Part shown: positions 24,401 through 34,920 of the stretch, piece by piece
How the letters are laid out: each line of letters starts with the position of its first letter
How positions within the stretch are numbered: position 1 is the first letter of the stretch
Assembly: GCA_914767715.1 (NCBI GenBank)
Contig: OU612067.1
Location: 7,378,001-7,442,000, forward strand
Source of the DNA: Membranipora membranacea
Lineage: Eukaryota > Bryozoa > Gymnolaemata > Cheilostomatida > Membraniporidae
DNA: 64,000 bases
Direction: 5' to 3'
Position numbers and translations under genes: made by a program
Notes under the pieces: model-generated
Database searches by the model: none
What the model saw: the letters and a program-made list of their open reading frames with translations, nothing else
Told to the model about the DNA's origin: nothing

Positions 24401-25487
24401 AGCGATTCTATAATGTCGGTGAAGCGGCTATAAGATACATGTTCAAAGATTGCCCAGAAGGTATGAATGTTTTTTACAAAGCTTTTGGACTTCTCGACTA
24501 TTGCCTGATTCCAATGCTGTCTGAGAGATTTCCGAGTCATAAAATTATCACTATGCACAGAGATGGCCAAGGAACATGCAAATCACACTTCCAGGCATTC
24601 AGGGACACAACCGCCTACGATTTCACTGCCTTTGCACTAAATAACCGTCTGATCTACACCATCTTCCACCCTCTTGTGTCTCGAGTCTTGTTTGTGGTCA
24701 CTAATGGGATGACTTCCGAGTTCACAGATGTTCTGATTAAGACAAAATGCCGAGACATATTTCTCTACCATTTTGTGAGATGGGTCGCCAACAGCATTCA
24801 GTATGTCAACTACTCATACCTAGCACCAAACATCCTATCTGTCATGTTCGAGGAGCTGAAGACAGACAAAACTGCCACCATAACAAAGGTAATAGATTGC
24901 ATACTATATTCAAATCTACAAACAGAAGGGCTAAATTTTGTGAAACTATTATTGGCCTCCTACCTACAATCAGCTTCTTCTTCTCTTCGTCATGACCCTG
25001 CTCGGAACGAACTGTCTTTAGGGATGAAACACTATTTCTTATTCAAGAGGGGGAGGTGATTACTGTGAGACTTTCCTGCTGATATCTGATCAATCACAAA
25101 TTGTCTATTCTTGTTTTATGGAGAGACAACTCTCCAACTCACTTTCGCTCACGAATAAAAGGCTGGTTGTTACTCAGATATGAATTGTTGTATATGTTTT
25201 CTGTTGTCCTCTTTGATTTAGCACTTATGAATTCCACTTGTAATTTATTACAGATATTTGAATATTTAGACATACCGAAAACCCAACTGCCTCTTGCTCA
25301 AGCAGCATTGGAGAGAGACAGCCAGAAGGGTACTTTACTCTCTAGAGCTTATGTTCAGCAGAACCCCACGTGGATACGTGACATGTTCACTGTGAGGGAA
25401 TGTGAGAGTTTGCTCCAGAGATATAACCTGCCGGCATTCGACCAGAAGTTTAGGTTTTGTCCTAATAAGGGCATACTGCTATGTTAG
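21406..25487 (+). CDS. Sulfotransferase-like P-loop protein, 450 aa
   Basis: Three exons close in phase: 21406-21496, 23861-24888 and 25254-25487. Exon 1 encodes 30 residues with a hydrophobic or amphipathic stretch (about 6-25) that could anchor or target the protein. It ends with one extra base, exactly what the acceptor at 23859-23860 needs. The core carries a PAPS-type P-loop, LLHSARCGST (about 159-168), after a beta-strand. A second motif, MHRDGQGTCKS, follows; its Arg264 and Ser272 are eight residues apart, the spacing of the 3'-phosphate-binding Arg/Ser pair in cytosolic sulfotransferases. Transfer of sulfate from PAPS is therefore inferred, with acceptor unknown. The region before the P-loop (about 150 residues) has no domain I recognise, and no known subfamily is assigned. 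A foldback element and a family A MITE lie in intron 1. Confidence 0.75.
21935..22168. mobile_element. Foldback DNA element with 9-bp target duplication (Mutator-like, non-autonomous)
   Basis: The element spans 21944-22159. Arms of about 85-90 bp start TAGTTTAAGTGCTCAAACGG and end in the reverse complement, around a loop of about 40 bp. The flanks are direct repeats GGCAAGTAA at 21935-21943 and 22160-22168. Long terminal inverted repeats plus a 9-bp duplication are typical of Mutator-like transposons. There is no transposase, so it was mobilised in trans. Confidence 0.85.
23017..23131. repeat. Family A MITE-like element
   Basis: Starts TAGATCAAG and ends in a CTTGATC-type sequence, with inverted inner blocks CTGCATTC and GAATGCAG. 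It matches the copies at 30594, 39169 and 53775. It lies in intron 1 of the sulfotransferase-like gene. Confidence 0.7.
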
Positions 25488-26212
25488 TAACTCCTTGTTT
25501 TTAGGAAATGATGAATAATAATATAAATTGCTGTGCATTTTTAGAAAAATAGGTAATTCAGTCTCCGTCGTGGACATATGGGCATATTTTCCAGTGATAT
25601 CAACGGTGTGTTTTAGTCTCTTGTATATTATGCAAATTGTGACAAACTGCTTTTGTGTCCGTTCTATGACAAATCTTTATTTGTTTCCTGTACTACGAGA
25701 AACCATTTTTGTGTCTGTTTTATGACATTATTAACTATGTTCCCGTCATATGAGAAATGAAATCTTATTTAATAGTATTACCCATTAATGTTTTGTATTC
25801 TATTAATTGCCGTTAAAACCAGCCTATCGAGGCAAATTGGGCAACGCGCTGGTATTTAAAAATGCAGTAAAAATCACAAAATATTTAATCAAATCTAAGC
25901 TAGTTAGATTTTGACGGGAGAATTCTTTTACGTCCTGTAAGGAGGCATTTACGTTTAGTTAAAGTCTTTGGAGTAAGCATAATGAACTATCAAATCAGGC
26001 TAGATAACTGAATGGATCTATACAACTTGCATCAGCGTTTAATCATCAATAACAGTCTTTTCTTGAGATAGCCTACACATCCTCAGCTATGGGTGGTAAG
26101 CTAGTAACGGGAGCAGTCCTAGTCAGCCCCGTCTGACACCTTTTTCTTAAATGGAATTCTCTTAGCTTAGTTTGCATGAAATTCCCTTTAATCTTTGTTT
26201 CTACAATGAGGA

Positions 26213-26218
26213 AATAAA
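26213..26218 (+). terminator. Candidate poly(A) signal of the sulfotransferase-like gene
   Basis: AATAAA, the first canonical signal I noticed after the stop codon at 25485-25487. The distance (about 725 nt) makes it only a candidate. Confidence 0.3.
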
Positions 26219-26402
26219 TAACATGGTTTGGCAATTGAAGGCTTGTGCAATCTATCTACAATAGCTACCCAACCCATTTTTTGAGAACTAATGAGGAGTG
26301 ACAATCGAGGAGGCAGGCTTGTTGACACGAGCAATTTCTGAAGAAAAAGTACATCGCGATTGATAACTGATCCCTGTCTAAAATGACAGCTTGAATTATT
26401 TA

Positions 26403-26453
26403 TAGATCAAGTTTGATCAAGTTTGCCTGCATTTTGGAGTTGCTCCCCACTAA
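26403..26453. repeat. Family A MITE-like element, fragment
   Basis: TAGATCAAGTTTGATCAAG, TTGCCTGCATTTT and GTTGCTCCCC match the left half of the family A copies. The right arm is too diverged to define. Confidence 0.5.
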
Positions 26454-26570
26454 GGATAAGCCTTATGAAAAATAGGCCTCGTTACAATTCCAAATAGAGA
26501 CAAACTAGACCAAATATGATCTTGGTTATCTTCCAATATTCCAACCTAACAATATGGTCTTCATCTTACT

Positions 26571-29500
26571 TCATACATATAAGTGATAAAAAGAAATATC
26601 AGAATTATAGATATCATTGTAATCACGGTAACTTTCATTGTATTGATACCGTGCATCAAAAACCACAGACTTTTTAGCAAAACATCGATTGTTTGCTAGC
26701 TCAGGTTCCACTACCACTACCAGCAACCCATATTTTGAGCTTTTAGACTTATGATCCGCAAATGCATTGTCCAAATCACACAGATCACCTGATATATCTT
26801 TGATGGATAGAGAGTGAATTAATTCATCTAGTAGAAGTACCATCACAAGGAATTTGGTGTGACAAACCGTGTTCAATTATATTAATTAGGGGTGGGTACA
26901 TGTTAGGTACTGCTACTAAATTGACTCTAACGATCAGAGATACACATGATAATAGTGTAATCTCGATGTCAGTGTGTGTCTAAATTACATTAAAATCCTA
27001 CAAAGAAAGACCACTCACCTTCCACAACTGCGTCATCTGGTTTTGTGACATCTTCAGATATCTCCTCGACATAACCGTCATTACTTTGGTGATACAGAGG
27101 GGAGTTAACTCCTTTGTTCAGTTTTCTTGGTGTCAAGTTCTCCTCGATATACAAAACATCATACTTGATGGCAGTCTCCTGTCGTTAAAAAACACAGAAT
27201 TAATGTCAGTGAAAAGCTTCGTCATCATGTAGCCAATGAGAGTATTATCTAAATTGTTTAACTCAGATGCCCCTTCCAGTTAATTAAGACAAATGCTCGG
27301 GTATTTTTGAATTGAAACTGCCTCTTGCAGCTAAAAAGGGGGAAAAGATGCCGTACCTTAAACATCACTATGACATCGGTATATTTTCCAATTACAAACA
27401 TCAAGCCAAAAGAATCCTGATCTCTGTGACTGAGGTCGACAGTGGGGCGAGCGACCAATAGAGACGAAAATAGTTGCTCCACAATGCTTACAATAAAATT
27501 AGTAACAATTTTTCTTGTATTACTCCATGCTAAATACAGTTGTGCAGATCCCATGATTCCCCCTCCATTCCTCTACGGTTGCTCATAATCATTAATCTCA
27601 TCGAGTCATCTCATTTCTCAATACAATATCCAATAATTCAATATTCTTGAGTTTATCCAGAGATGAGTTTAATGAGAATCCCAAAAGTGCAGAACTGTTA
27701 GAATGTCGGGCGGCATTCCAAGAACAATAACTGGTAAAATGCAAGACTTGGAGACATCATACAATACTTTACTCACCCATCTCTTACTCTTGTACTTATT
27801 TCTGATGTACAGTTTACGGTGCTGGCTCTCATAGCTCGCCAGTACGTTCTCAATATCGTCAAATCTGATGAGGTCTTCTCGGCATGTCTCCGTCGTTCCA
27901 GACCTCGGGCACATGGAGCCACCTAAAGGGGTGTCTACTACATTTGTGTCTGTAGTGTCCTTCTCTGATATGGCAGAACTATGATTCTGAAGAGAGATTT
28001 GGCTTACATTCTTGGACATATTGGCGGCTAGCTTGGTGATTAGGGATGGGAACTTGCCGGAGTTGTCTTCTTTTGTTCTCATAGTGCTCCCACTACAATA
28101 TTCAGTTGTCCTTTTCACTCAGGGAAATGTATTGAATTATTGATATGCAGTTTGAGAAATTTGTTCATGCACCACAGGGGATTTCAATAAAATTGTGTCT
28201 AGATATTTATCACATTTTCTGTTTCTCAATAATTTCTTGCCCCACATCAATGATTCCTTCATTGACTTGTAAGGAGTGGTCTGACTAAGATATATATTGA
28301 AATAGACTTAGGCAGTGAGTGGGCGAAGTGATGCAGTAAATTACATCATGCAAAACGGTTTGAAGATCTACCCAGCTTTACATGCAAAGTTAATTGTGTA
28401 CAACATGTATGTTGGGAATATCTGGCTTTGGACAAGAAAATGTTGGTGCTCCCAAATCCTCCAATTTATTCATTATCAAATACCACGATCAATACCAATG
28501 GAAACATGTTAAGTTTAAGTGCAGCTGGTTTGTACGGCATCTTGTTTTACCAGTATTTAGATTTTGTGTGGGAAGACTGCATGTTTAAGGTAATCAGAGG
28601 TTTCAAAACACCATTTCTTCCACTGAGCAAAATTAAGCAGCCGTAGCATGAAAAACACATTTAACTAATGATATCCATAAAAATTAAGCTACGTTAGCTA
28701 CAAAAATTGTTGGCTCAAAGTTTTCTGTATGTGGTAAGAGCAAATCAATCAAAAACCTCAATAATCTCCCATAGAGAGCCTATTTTAAAAATAGTACTTT
28801 TTGTCCTAAAACAAACTTCAAAGGTCACTGTTCCCACTGTCAAATATTTGGTATGTTCGAACTGTGAAAATGAATGTAACTTTGAATATATCAATTCCCT
28901 CAAATATATAATAATATATAACCATCCCGATTATTTACAGATGAGACTCACAGTACAGGATATGGATATACTTACAGAGATTTGATCCACAGCATCCCAG
29001 CCTGAGTTTCCCAGGGATATAGAGGTCTCTGATGGTCAGGGGCTATCGCTACCTGCCCATTCTGATCAATATCACCAAGATCAGACACAGGCCGTGTCTT
29101 TAATTGGAATTCTCTTCTCTTGATTTTTGTAGCTGCTGGCGGAGGATTCGCAGGAGGTTTTGGTTCTTTCTTTGCTGAGAGAATAATCCCATCCATCTGT
29201 AGTATGTTTTCTGGGCATATCTCTGCTGCTTTCAGATCAAGTTTCTCCAACTCTTTATGCAAGTGATGGAACCCGCTAAGCTTATAATATCTGCGATAAA
29301 AAAAAGATTTGGAAACAAAAGAGTCTCACACAGAGCGAGGAGTTAGAGAACTAACTCCTTGAACATAGTGTATCAAATTATGACATGAGAAGCATATCCC
29401 TCCTGGCCCTTTGTCTGGATATGTTGCCACTTTTGTGCCAGGCTTGAAAACCCAAATATGTGTTCGGATAACCTTCTGTTTAAAGCTGCTCAAATAAAAT

Positions 29501-29726
29501 TCAATCTGCGAGGCGAAAATATCTGTGCAAAAGAGATATGATAACTTTATTACCTTCTTAAGACAGCAGATTGCCCGCTCCGAATCTCTCGACCAATCAT
29601 AGATGAGTGACTATCTATCAAAGCCTCCTTGAACAAAAGTTTCTTAGCCTCGCATTTACAATTATTCAAAGCAATAGCATAAGTCAAAGTGGGGCTTTTG
29701 ACCGCATACTTAGACTTTGGAGGCAT
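26571..29726 (-). CDS. Unassigned protein, 406 aa, five exons
   Basis: Five exons close in phase with good splice sites: 29554-29726, 28976-29290, 27777-28092, 27019-27178 and 26571-26827. I do not recognise the family. The product is soluble-looking, with no signal peptide or membrane span. The N-terminal 90 residues are basic and helix-like (MPPKSKYAVKSP, then KLSGFHHLHKELEKLDLKAA). A Pro/Ala/Lys linker follows, then RPLYPWETQAGM, a Ser/Thr-rich low-complexity middle, a charged stretch (FDDIENVLASYESQHRKLY) and an acidic C-terminal part. Pro/Lys-rich, low-complexity proteins of this sort are common among cytoskeletal, ciliary or signalling scaffolds, but that is speculation. The start is the only ATG that gives a long in-phase first exon. 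It converges on the sulfotransferase-like gene. Confidence 0.65.
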
Positions 29727-30593
29727 ACTGTCTCACTAAACTGAGTAACGGTGAAAGATTGTGTTGACGACCCAAAGATCGTGTTTTGATCCAAATTTCG
29801 ATAAACTGACTTCTTGTATTGTCAGTGGGTGAGTCAAGGTTACCAGGCAGCAAAGACACAAGGAGCTCATTGCCAACTTAGCCTTACAAAACATAATCAA
29901 CACATATATTTATGGGAAGCTCAACCAATGCACCCAACTTATGTACATAGAACTCAGTCTTGTTTGATCCACGCTCAAGGCTACCAGATAATCCGACATT
30001 TTAACCAAACATCTTTTAATGTTAAATTATAACAAGAGTTTATTTAGCAATTTGCATGTTTGTGTAAGCTATATCAGTTTCATATTCAAAAGTGTGAAAA
30101 TAAACATGTTAGATTAATATATTCATAGAGAGAGGCAAATGAGCAAACCCTTTACTAAAAATATTTTTATTTTCAGGACCTGTGAAGGCTTGAATTTTGT
30201 GCAAACTTTTACTTTACAATACAATGTTCCTTCGTTGTTATTGCTATCCCTTAACAACCTCCCTTATATATCAAATCAGTCATCTCCTCTCCTAGGCTAG
30301 CCGTTCACAGGATAGGAGCTATGAGTTGGAAAGATATGCGAAAAAATAACAGCCAAATATAGATAGCCTTGCCTTTAATTGAGGTCCCAAGTTATTTCAA
30401 CATCATCACAGCTCAACCCGTGACCAACGAACACACATCTGGACAAGCTTGTCAAGACTTGCTAGATAAATAAAAGCTCTTAGCTTTTTCCATACAGTTA
30501 TTTAAAATAACTCTTTGGCTTTTCCACACATCCATATTAGAAATAAGGATGTACCTGATAACAACATAGGGCCTAAATATGTTGGGTGCAGAT

Positions 30594-30697
30594 TAGAACA
30601 AGTTTAATCCAATTGCCTGCGTTCCTGTTGCTCCCTTCCACTGACCAGTGGATCGGGAGCGACTCGGAATGCAGGCAAATGGACCAAACTTGGTCTA
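30594..30697. repeat. Family A MITE-like element, best-preserved copy
   Basis: About 31-bp terminal inverted repeats: the left arm begins TAGAACAAGTTTAATCC and the right arm ends GGACCAAACTTGGTCTA. Each arm has a GCxTTC/GAATGC inner edge, flanking a core with GTTGCTCCC and GGGAGCGAC. The TA at each tip could be a TA target duplication. Confidence 0.75.
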
Positions 30698-31539
30698 GGC
30701 GCAGATGTGTGGAGTTAAGAACGTTATTTTTATAGTTGTTAGGTACAGGGAGTGTATGGTGTGAATGGGTCCTGGCATTACCCTAAAAATAGTGTCATGC
30801 AGAAGCTGCGAAGATTGGTAGATTTCCATATTCCACTTGTAACAAATGCGGTCCCATACCCCATTCCATTAATTGAAAACACTACAAAAGCTAATTCATG
30901 GTCTGGAGTTGTTTGTCCATGTATCAAACAGATCGGCAGTATCTTTTTAATTTTGAAACTATGCACTAAATGTTGGCGTGTATTTAGTATATCAATATCT
31001 GCATATCAATTTCAAATGCCGATCGAATCACTTGGGCATATGAGAACATGTGCAAACGATATCTTTTCATTTTTAAGTCGAATTGAATCGTGTCCATCAG
31101 CTGGGTTTTAAGACAGATTGAGTTTGGGAAAAATTCTAATATACTTTGACCCCAAGCGCCGAAATGAGAGCCTATGAGAGAAGGTAAAAAATATCTACCA
31201 CACTTCCATAGGAGTTAAAACGGAATGAATTGATTACCAGTTATATGCCGCACAGAAAATAATGCAAAGGGTTCAAACATTTCTAAATCATCTCATTCTG
31301 AAAGTAACTCATAATACGGATTCATGTTTTTCATATTTTTACGCAACTTTCACCTCCTACCTACCAACATGTCATATGTTCAATAACAGACTTTTAAAAT
31401 AGTGATGAACAGAAATGTCACATCAAAAATATAAATTGCCGTTATCAGATGATGTAGATGTTAAGGCTGTCTCAGATATAATACTTATTGAGTCCTGAAG
31501 AAAGAGGCAATGGTTTCTCAGAAAGACCTTGGCATGTAT

Positions 31540-31561
31540 CCCCCCCCCCCCCCCCCCCCCC
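31540..31561. repeat. Poly(C) run
   Basis: An uninterrupted run of about 22 C followed by CACCCACCACCC. On the other strand it is a G-run that can form a quadruplex. Confidence 0.85.
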
Positions 31562-31950
31562 ACCCACCACCCAGCTATAATACATAGTGTATGCTGTATT
31601 GGGTAAACTCGCCCTCATCATAAGTCATTATTCTAAGAATTGGACTAAGAATACCATTGGGGTTTATACAAAAGCCCTTGGAATATTATATTTGATTTCA
31701 GAATATTTTTGTGGGATATTCCATGATTGAAGCCAGTTGTTTTGATATCAAATACCTTTGTGATGTTCATAAATAGTATAGTCTAAAAACAGATGGATTA
31801 AGATTAGTCAATGTGGAAATCAGGCCGTTGTCAGATGTACCTATCAATATTCGATGACTTGGATAGTTCACTGTTCACACCATCTAATCGCTATTAATAT
31901 TCATCGATACTAGGGTTTGTTATTGAGTCCCGCCCCTTTTCACAAGCAGA

Positions 31951-31960
31951 GTATATAAAG
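31951..31960 (+). promoter_or_regulatory. TATA box of the secreted-peptide gene
   Basis: GTATATAAAG lies 20 bp downstream of a GC-rich CCCGCCCC motif and about 150 bp before the first ATG. Transcription would start near 31980. A clear TATA box fits a cell-type-specific rather than housekeeping gene. Confidence 0.6.
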
Positions 31961-32101
31961 CTTTGAAAAGAAAATGTCTACACATTGTTATATAGGGAAT
32001 ATAAAGAGAACTATCAAGTGATCAACATTTGATCTGATAAAAAATCTAAGGATAAGACATTACACTATCAATCATAGAACATATCTCATAAAGCAAGAGC
32101 A

Positions 32102-33625
32102 ATGTGTACGTCAGTCGAAAGCGCAACATCGCAGAATACCTCCAACAAATACCATCTTAGAATAATGGATAGTATACGAAGGACATATCATACTAACACG
32201 GGATTTATACTATTTGTTTTATTCACAATTCATCTGACTAGCTACACAAGCTATGCAGCACCCGTTAGAAAATACCAATACCTCAAATTTAGACCCGAGT
32301 CTATAGAGCTCTATCCAATTGACTGCAGGTAGGTTATTTATAACTAATTAATTGAAAATTGCTGACATCTGTGCTTTTATTAGGGGCTACAAATTCGAGG
32401 ATTTCCAACATCAGAAAGGATTAACCCGATTTACCTTCAGCAAAGCATTATACAAAATAAAGCACACCGTGCGTTGCTTTCAAATTTCTAAAACGCTGTG
32501 TAGGTTGAATCGCGGTGGCTCATGCCTACTCACTGAGAGATGATCACGAGAAACAGAAACATTTTATGAACCATATTCCACTAACATGTTATTTAATCAA
32601 CAAACTTTTCTCTGTTTGCAGGCTTATTCCACGAGCAAAGATATGTCGGGGTGTTATGGCAAAAAGATCTATACCAGACCAAGAGGTGGAATATAATACT
32701 CAGCCGCGGCTAGAACATAATATATTGGAAAAGTTATATGGATCAAATAGCGACGTTCTTCCTGCAAAACCAGCTTATATGCCTAGAACAAATAAGGTAA
32801 ATATCAGGTTGCTAATATTAAAAGTGCATTACTTTAAGGGCCTTTAGAATCCAGTGAACTAATCCAGAGGTAGATTTAAAAAAAAGATCTGATTCCCCTG
32901 GCAGTCATGAAACAGAAACAAGTAGGCCTATATGATTGAGAGGGTCCCTTTGAAATTGACATTGAATCAAGGTCGCCGAGTAAACCGATGAGGCCACAAG
33001 CACTGTTAACTTCCTTTCCTAATTTGCAAACGGATCTTTGCCAAGGACCAGTTGATTCGGTAGGTCTGGTGAGCCTGGTTTTTTCAATTATCCTTTAATT
33101 CTAAGAAAGAAAATCGAGGTCTTATTAGTCCCCAGGTATAAAGTCTCTCAGGCAGGCACGATGTACCTATAAGAGTAAAATTGATCCAGCCGCAGGGATA
33201 CATTTCTGTTAGAATTTATTCTTACTACTTAATTGCAGTGATGCTGCGTGGCTTGACACTAAGATTGTAAACGCTTCTAATTTCCTCTTGGAAATACAAA
33301 CTGCAATTGCCACATTATCAGGGAGAAAAGGCCTTTCATTATTGAAACAAAAAATTGATTACATTATTATTATAATATTATTTAAAAATCTGATTGTAAT
33401 CTTCAGTTGGCGGAATTGTAGCGGACACCAGACATATAGTTAATGTGCGTTTTATTTTTCTCATTTCAGGTTTTTGAATCTAGCAATAACGACAACAGTG
33501 CTCAATCACGAAGACACGGAAATTCTAAAATTCAAATTGCAGACTCAAAACTCGCCCACCGAATATTGAAATTAAAATCGACTTTATTGACTGCGAAGCT
33601 GGTGGAGGGGTCTTTGAATTCTTGA
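32102..33625 (+). CDS. Small secreted protein, candidate peptide-hormone precursor
   Basis: Three exons close in phase: 32102-32328, 32622-32796 and 33470-33625, giving 185 aa from the first ATG or 164 aa from the in-frame ATG at 32165. The second ATG places a signal peptide at the N-terminus (hydrophobic core FILFVLFTIHL, cleavage likely near SYA/AP), so it may be the real start. After the signal comes a stretch of about 38 residues ending in a Lys-Arg site (VMAKR/SIP). It contains the only two cysteines of the secreted part, in DCRLIPRAKICRG, a C-x8-C ring. The rest has one other dibasic site (SRRH) and no known domain. A single small disulphide ring next to a dibasic site is typical of neuropeptide precursors, and the ring size equals that of melanin-concentrating hormone. 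Homology is not established. Transcription seems to run from a TATA box at 31951 to a poly(A) signal at 33921. Confidence 0.65.
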
Positions 33626-33920
33626 TGTTCAATTGTTCACCAGATGTAGTACTCGAGTATGAGGCTCCTAGTCTTCTCAATACAGATAATCATCGCAAAA
33701 CTAGTCAACTAAACAATGCAACCGGCCATACCTCAACTCTTTCATCCGATCATTCACAGAATAACATATGAGACAGCATGGATTTCTAACTGACAGCCTA
33801 TGTGACACTTTAATCACTGATTTTAGCTTTGCTGTCAGATCATAGTAATAATATTGTATATAAATAACACAGGTGTTATATATTTATGTGCCCGGATTGA
33901 TCTCACTGAAAATTACTTAT

Positions 33921-33926
33921 AATAAA
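33921..33926 (+). terminator. Poly(A) signal of the secreted-peptide gene
   Basis: AATAAA, followed by AGACGGGTG and a T-rich stretch, lies 295 nt past the stop codon. Spacing and context fit a polyadenylation site. Confidence 0.5.
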
Positions 33927-34141
33927 AGACGGGTGTAGAACATCTATTCTCTTATCAGGATTTCTGCATTTATTTGAATCTCTAACAATTGCTTCTCAGT
34001 CTAAACATTCCCTAAACTTCTAGTCAATCAGATATTAGTTTTACATACGGTATATCGGCCTCAGCCTATGCTGGATATTATATTTAACCCAGGTTTTTGT
34101 ATGACTGTCTGCTATCACATCAACTATGCAATGCAAACAAC

Positions 34142-34193
34142 TTTATTTATTATATTGTACTTATAACTATTTATTTATGACATATTATTTATT
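34142..34193 (-). terminator. Candidate poly(A) signals of GNPTAB
   Basis: TTTATT on the plus strand (AATAAA on minus) occurs at 34142, 34146 and 34188, about 730-780 nt past the GNPTAB stop. If used, the 3' end lies about 220 bp from that of the convergent peptide gene. The DNA is AT-rich, so chance matches are possible. Confidence 0.3.
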
Positions 34194-34440
34194 ATGAAGT
34201 TCAGCCAAATTCTTTTTCAAAATAATAAAAGGAATGTAAACTTGAAAAAAGAAAGAAAAGAGAAAACAACCAAAATACGGCTTCAATCAAAGTAATAAGT
34301 TAGTGGGAAGAATTAGGACAGATTTCTTTATATGAGTCTGTTAGAAAGATTGCATTCTGGGAAAGAATAGTTGTGCTCAGTTGAGCATTGAGCCGACTGA
34401 AACTTGGAGATTCATTTTTATGTACAGTTTTCACACTGTA

Positions 34441-34572
34441 CAGGTACTTGGTGGTGGCAGGCCTGAGTAGGTACTTGGTGGTGGCAGGCCTGAACATGTG
34501 CTTGGTGGTGGCAGGCCTGTACAGTTGCTTGGTGGTGGCAGGCCTGAACAGGTATTTGGTGTTGACAGGCCA
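34441..34572. repeat. Minisatellite, 27-bp unit, five copies
   Basis: CTTGGTGGTGGCAGGCCTG starts at 34447, 34474, 34501 and 34528, with a diverged copy near 34555. It lies 350-480 nt past the GNPTAB stop, so probably in its 3' UTR. The unit is a multiple of three, so both strands stay open across it; that does not indicate coding. Confidence 0.85.
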
Positions 34573-34920
34573 AACTCACAGACAGAAGAGCTGAGTGTAT
34601 GAGGGGGGAAATAATGGTGAAAAGTGAACAAGGTGAAAGTCTCATCAATTACTCATTGTAATAGATGATATTGCATAGAAAACATTATACAGGCTAGTAT
34701 TATGTCCTAACTAGAGATTGAGAGGAATACACAATGATTGCCATTGCAGTAAAAGTTTACCAAAATAGAAACAGCTATTATCAGAGGAAGGACTGGATAT
34801 ATCTAATACCAGTAGGGGAACATACTGGTACGGGCTAAAACCGCCGTAGCCGCTGTGTTACAAACCGTTGTATTATATCGTCTAGGATGACCTTTCTGTG
34901 ACCTTTCTGTGATGTTAGTT

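Larger units (their letters stand above)
25488..26570. other. Convergent intergenic region
   Basis: Lies between the 3' ends of the sulfotransferase-like gene (plus) and the unassigned gene (minus). It holds an AATAAA at 26213-26218, about 725 nt past the plus-strand stop, and a degraded family A MITE piece. No exon is seen. Confidence 0.5.
29727..31950. other. Intergenic between divergent genes
   Basis: Should contain the promoter of the unassigned minus-strand gene and upstream DNA of the peptide gene. A family A MITE (30594-30697) and a poly(C) run (31540-31561) are seen. Small open frames on both strands lack any support. Confidence 0.5.

Noticed and set aside
25101-25253. Upstream extension of the last sulfotransferase exon in the same open frame
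   Set aside because: A clean acceptor (TTATTACAG) at 25253 and correct phase from 24888 make the upstream part intron.
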